Positions 38,435-40,101 of a stretch of DNA of 40,101 nucleotides are shown in pieces; positions within the stretch are counted from its first letter, which is position 1, and each line of letters opens with the position of its first letter. The position numbers and the translations under genes are program-made. The notes under the pieces are model-generated. The model was not told the DNA's origin, ran no database searches, and saw nothing but the letters and a program-made list of their open reading frames with translations. Source of the DNA: JAMOQA01 sp964582785 (GTDB taxonomy: Bacteria > Acidobacteriota > Polarisedimenticolia > J045); NCBI GenBank assembly GCA_964582785.1, contig CAZOTT010000014.1, forward strand, positions 1 through 40,101, in the 5' to 3' direction.

Positions 38435-40101
38435 TCACGCCCGGGCGAGGCCGATCCGGGCCGGGTGACCGGCCAGGTCCACCTCGCGACTTTCCATGCC
38501 GGGCGCGGGCTCGCCGGGAGCCAGGTCGACCGCCAGGGTTTCCCGGGCCACGAGCTCCCCGTGGGCGGCGAGGACCGCCGCGATCTCCTCGTCGCCCGCG
38601 ACCCGCACCCGGATCCGGTCGACGTAATCGAGGTCCAGGTCCTTGCGGAACGACTGGATCCGGTTGATCAGTTCCCGGGCGAGTCCTTCCCGCACCAGCT
38701 CCTCGTCCAGGTCGGTGTCCAGGACCACGACGATCCGCGGCGAGCCGGCGGCGGCGAACCCTTCCCGGGGCTGGAGGACGACCTGGACCTCCTCCGGGCC
38801 CAGCTCCACCCGCTGCCCTTCCACCTCCAGCCGGATCCGCCCGTCCTCGTCGAGCTGGCGCCGCAGGACCGCCCCGTCGGTGCCGAGCAGGGCCCGCTTG
38901 ATCGCGGGGACCAGCCGGCCGTACCGGGGCCCGATCGCCCGGAAGTTGGGCGTGACCTTCCAGGTGACGAACCGCTCCGCCTCGCCGCCGATCTCCACGT
39001 GCCGGACGTTGAGCTCCTCGGCGACCACGCCGGCCAGGAAGGCGAGGGCGTCCCGCTCCTCCTGCCGGGCGACGAAGACCCGGGCTCCCCGCAGGGGCTG
39101 CCGGACGCGCACCCGGCTGGCGGCCCGGGCGGAGAGGCCGAGGGAGACCGCTTCCCGGGCGAGGGCCATCGCCCGGGACAGGTCCCGGTCGATCCAGTCC
39201 GCGGGCAGCTCGGGCCAGTCCGCCAGGTGGACGCTCTCCGGCTCGGCGCCGGGCCACGCGGCCGTGACGAGGGTCTGCCAGCAGTGCTCGGCGAAGAAGG
39301 GGACGAACGGGGCGCCGAGCTGGGCGAGCCGGACCAGGACTTCCCAGAGGGTCCAGAAGGCGTCCCGCTTGTCCTGTTCCATGCCCGCCGCCCAGAAGCG
39401 CGCCCGGGAACGGCGGACGTACCAGTTGGACAGGCCGTCGACGAACCGTTCCAGGGCCCGCGCGGCCTCGAACACCCGGTACCCCTCGAGGTGGTCCGTC
39501 ACCTCCCCGGCGAGCAGGGCGGTCTCGGAGAGGATCCAGCGATCCATGCGGGAACGCTCGGCCGCGGGACGGTACCCCTCGCCCGCCGCGAACGGGGGGA
39601 GTTTCCCCGCCCGGGCCGGGTTGCCCCGGGCCGGGTCGAACCCGTCGATCGACGCGTAGATGAGGAAGAAGTGGAGGACGTTCGCCCACCGGACGAGGAA
39701 CTCGTTCTGCCGTTCCCGGATCGCCCGCAGGGAATTGCGCGTGTTGTTCCAGGGGGGGCCGGAGGCATAGAAGAACCAGCGGAAGGCGTCGGCCCCGGGG
39801 GGGTCGTCGAGGACCTCGAGGATCACCGGGTCGCCGGGGGTCACGCCCAGCGCGTCCCGGAGCGCGCTCCCGAGGACCACCGCTTCCTTCCCCGCCGGGC
39901 CGGGCACGATCCGGGCCTCCGCTTCCCGGTCCGGGGCCGCGGGGTTGCGCACCCGGATCCGGGCGTCGGCCGGGAGCGAGAGGGTCTTCACCTGGGCGGG
40001 GAGGAGCACCACGGCATCCCCCGGGGGAGCTTCCGGCAGCCGCTCGACCGGGGCGACCAGCAGCCGGAACGAGCCTTCCAGCACCAGGTCCGGGGGGGTG
40101 T
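38435..40101 (-). CDS. ileS: Isoleucyl-tRNA synthetase C-terminal part, joined to non-IleRS sequence; open at window edge
   Basis: From about GADAFRWFFYASGPPWNNTR (nt 39795-39736 region) to the end the sequence is typical of the long, eukaryote-type IleRS: LSNWYVRRSRARFWAAGMEQ, PFVPFFAEHCWQTLV, EELNVRHVEIGGEAERFV and FRAIGPRYGRLVPAIKRALL. It charges tRNA-Ile. Just before that, where IleRS should have the KMSKS loop and the catalytic domain with HIGH, the frame reads AVVLGSALRDALGVTPGDPV and earlier PAQVKTLSLPADARIRVRNP, which is not IleRS. The joint falls at EVLDDPPGADAFRW (39797-39820), where an EVLD-like segment normally occurs. Either a chimera in assembly at a short shared sequence or an unusual fusion. 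The frame is open at 40101. Bactofilin follows after 4 bp. Confidence 0.8.
   Translation of the reverse strand, partial: TPPDLVLEGSFRLLVAPVERLPEAPPGDAVVLLPAQVKTLSLPADARIRVRNPAAPDREAEARIVPGPAGKEAVVLGSALRDALGVTPGDPVILEVLDDPPGADAFRWFFYASGPPWNNTRNSLRAIRERQNEFLVRWANVLHFFLIYASIDGFDPARGNPARAGKLPPFAAGEGYRPAAERSRMDRWILSETALLAGEVTDHLEGYRVFEAARALERFVDGLSNWYVRRSRARFWAAGMEQDKRDAFWTLWEVLVRLAQLGAPFVPFFAEHCWQTLVTAAWPGAEPESVHLADWPELPADWIDRDLSRAMALAREAVSLGLSARAASRVRVRQPLRGARVFVARQEERDALAFLAGVVAEELNVRHVEIGGEAERFVTWKVTPNFRAIGPRYGRLVPAIKRALLGTDGAVLRRQLDEDGRIRLEVEGQRVELGPEEVQVVLQPREGFAAAGSPRIVVVLDTDLDEELVREGLARELINRIQSFRKDLDLDYVDRIRVRVAGDEEIAAVLAAHGELVARETLAVDLAPGEPAPGMESREVDLAGHPARIGLARA

Overview
This window is very GC-rich bacterial DNA, densely packed and mostly on the minus strand. 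It carries one scaffold gap of ten Ns (22628-22637). No rRNA, tRNA, CRISPR array, transposase or phage gene was seen. A GT9 heptosyltransferase-like enzyme, a bactofilin, an orphan NtrC-family activator, a RodZ-type HTH membrane protein and an IleRS of the long, eukaryote-like type suggest a Gram-negative, deep-branching lineage. Acidobacteriota or a neighbouring phylum is my best guess, at low confidence. The Ns and two doubtful joints (in the GT4 gene and in ileS) suggest a draft or metagenome assembly.

Layout. 1-6839, minus strand: a TPR gene coupled to a PP2C phosphatase, a secreted protein of unknown function, argS, a GGDEF protein with a degenerate active site, and a cut-off alpha/beta hydrolase without its nucleophile serine. 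6927-8569: an HTH/RodZ-like gene, with a clear promoter, coupled to a conserved helical-repeat gene. 8849-11915: a GH57 4-alpha-glucanotransferase and a PLP-transferase-fold protein that seems to lack its lysine. 11993-14478: a GT9 glycosyltransferase, a 170-residue gene, a very hydrophobic 95-residue gene and a secreted protein.

14584-21622 is the most interesting region and looks like an undescribed RiPP (ribosomally made, post-translationally modified peptide) locus. It holds a nucleotidyltransferase-fold protein, a radical SAM/SPASM enzyme overlapping an HPr-kinase-like gene by 4 bp, and a 42-residue precursor-like peptide ending in a two-cysteine, Gly/Ala-rich tail. Two secreted proteins follow, one an 889-residue multidomain propeller-like protein, and then a stand-alone PqqD peptide chaperone. 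The short peptide gene has a strong ribosome-binding site and is followed by a perfect 14-bp hairpin. The kinase/radical SAM pair has its own candidate promoter, which would give a nearly leaderless mRNA.

21876-26195: a GT4 glycosyltransferase broken by the gap, an AlaA-like aminotransferase without a normal start codon in the expected place, and P5C dehydrogenase. 26345-31942 is a tight plus-strand operon of PAS/GAF histidine kinase, receiver-only regulator, glgC and an SLC13-type permease, which links a two-component system to ADP-glucose synthesis. The GH57 enzyme may act on the same glucan pool.

32081-36089 is a minus-strand operon for lipoprotein maturation and housekeeping (lspA, lgt, rluD, a DUF2520 protein, a secreted protein), joined by start/stop overlaps. 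rpsT is divergent from it with a consensus promoter. The end carries an NtrC-type regulator, a bactofilin and the C-terminal half of ileS, joined in frame to sequence that is not IleRS.
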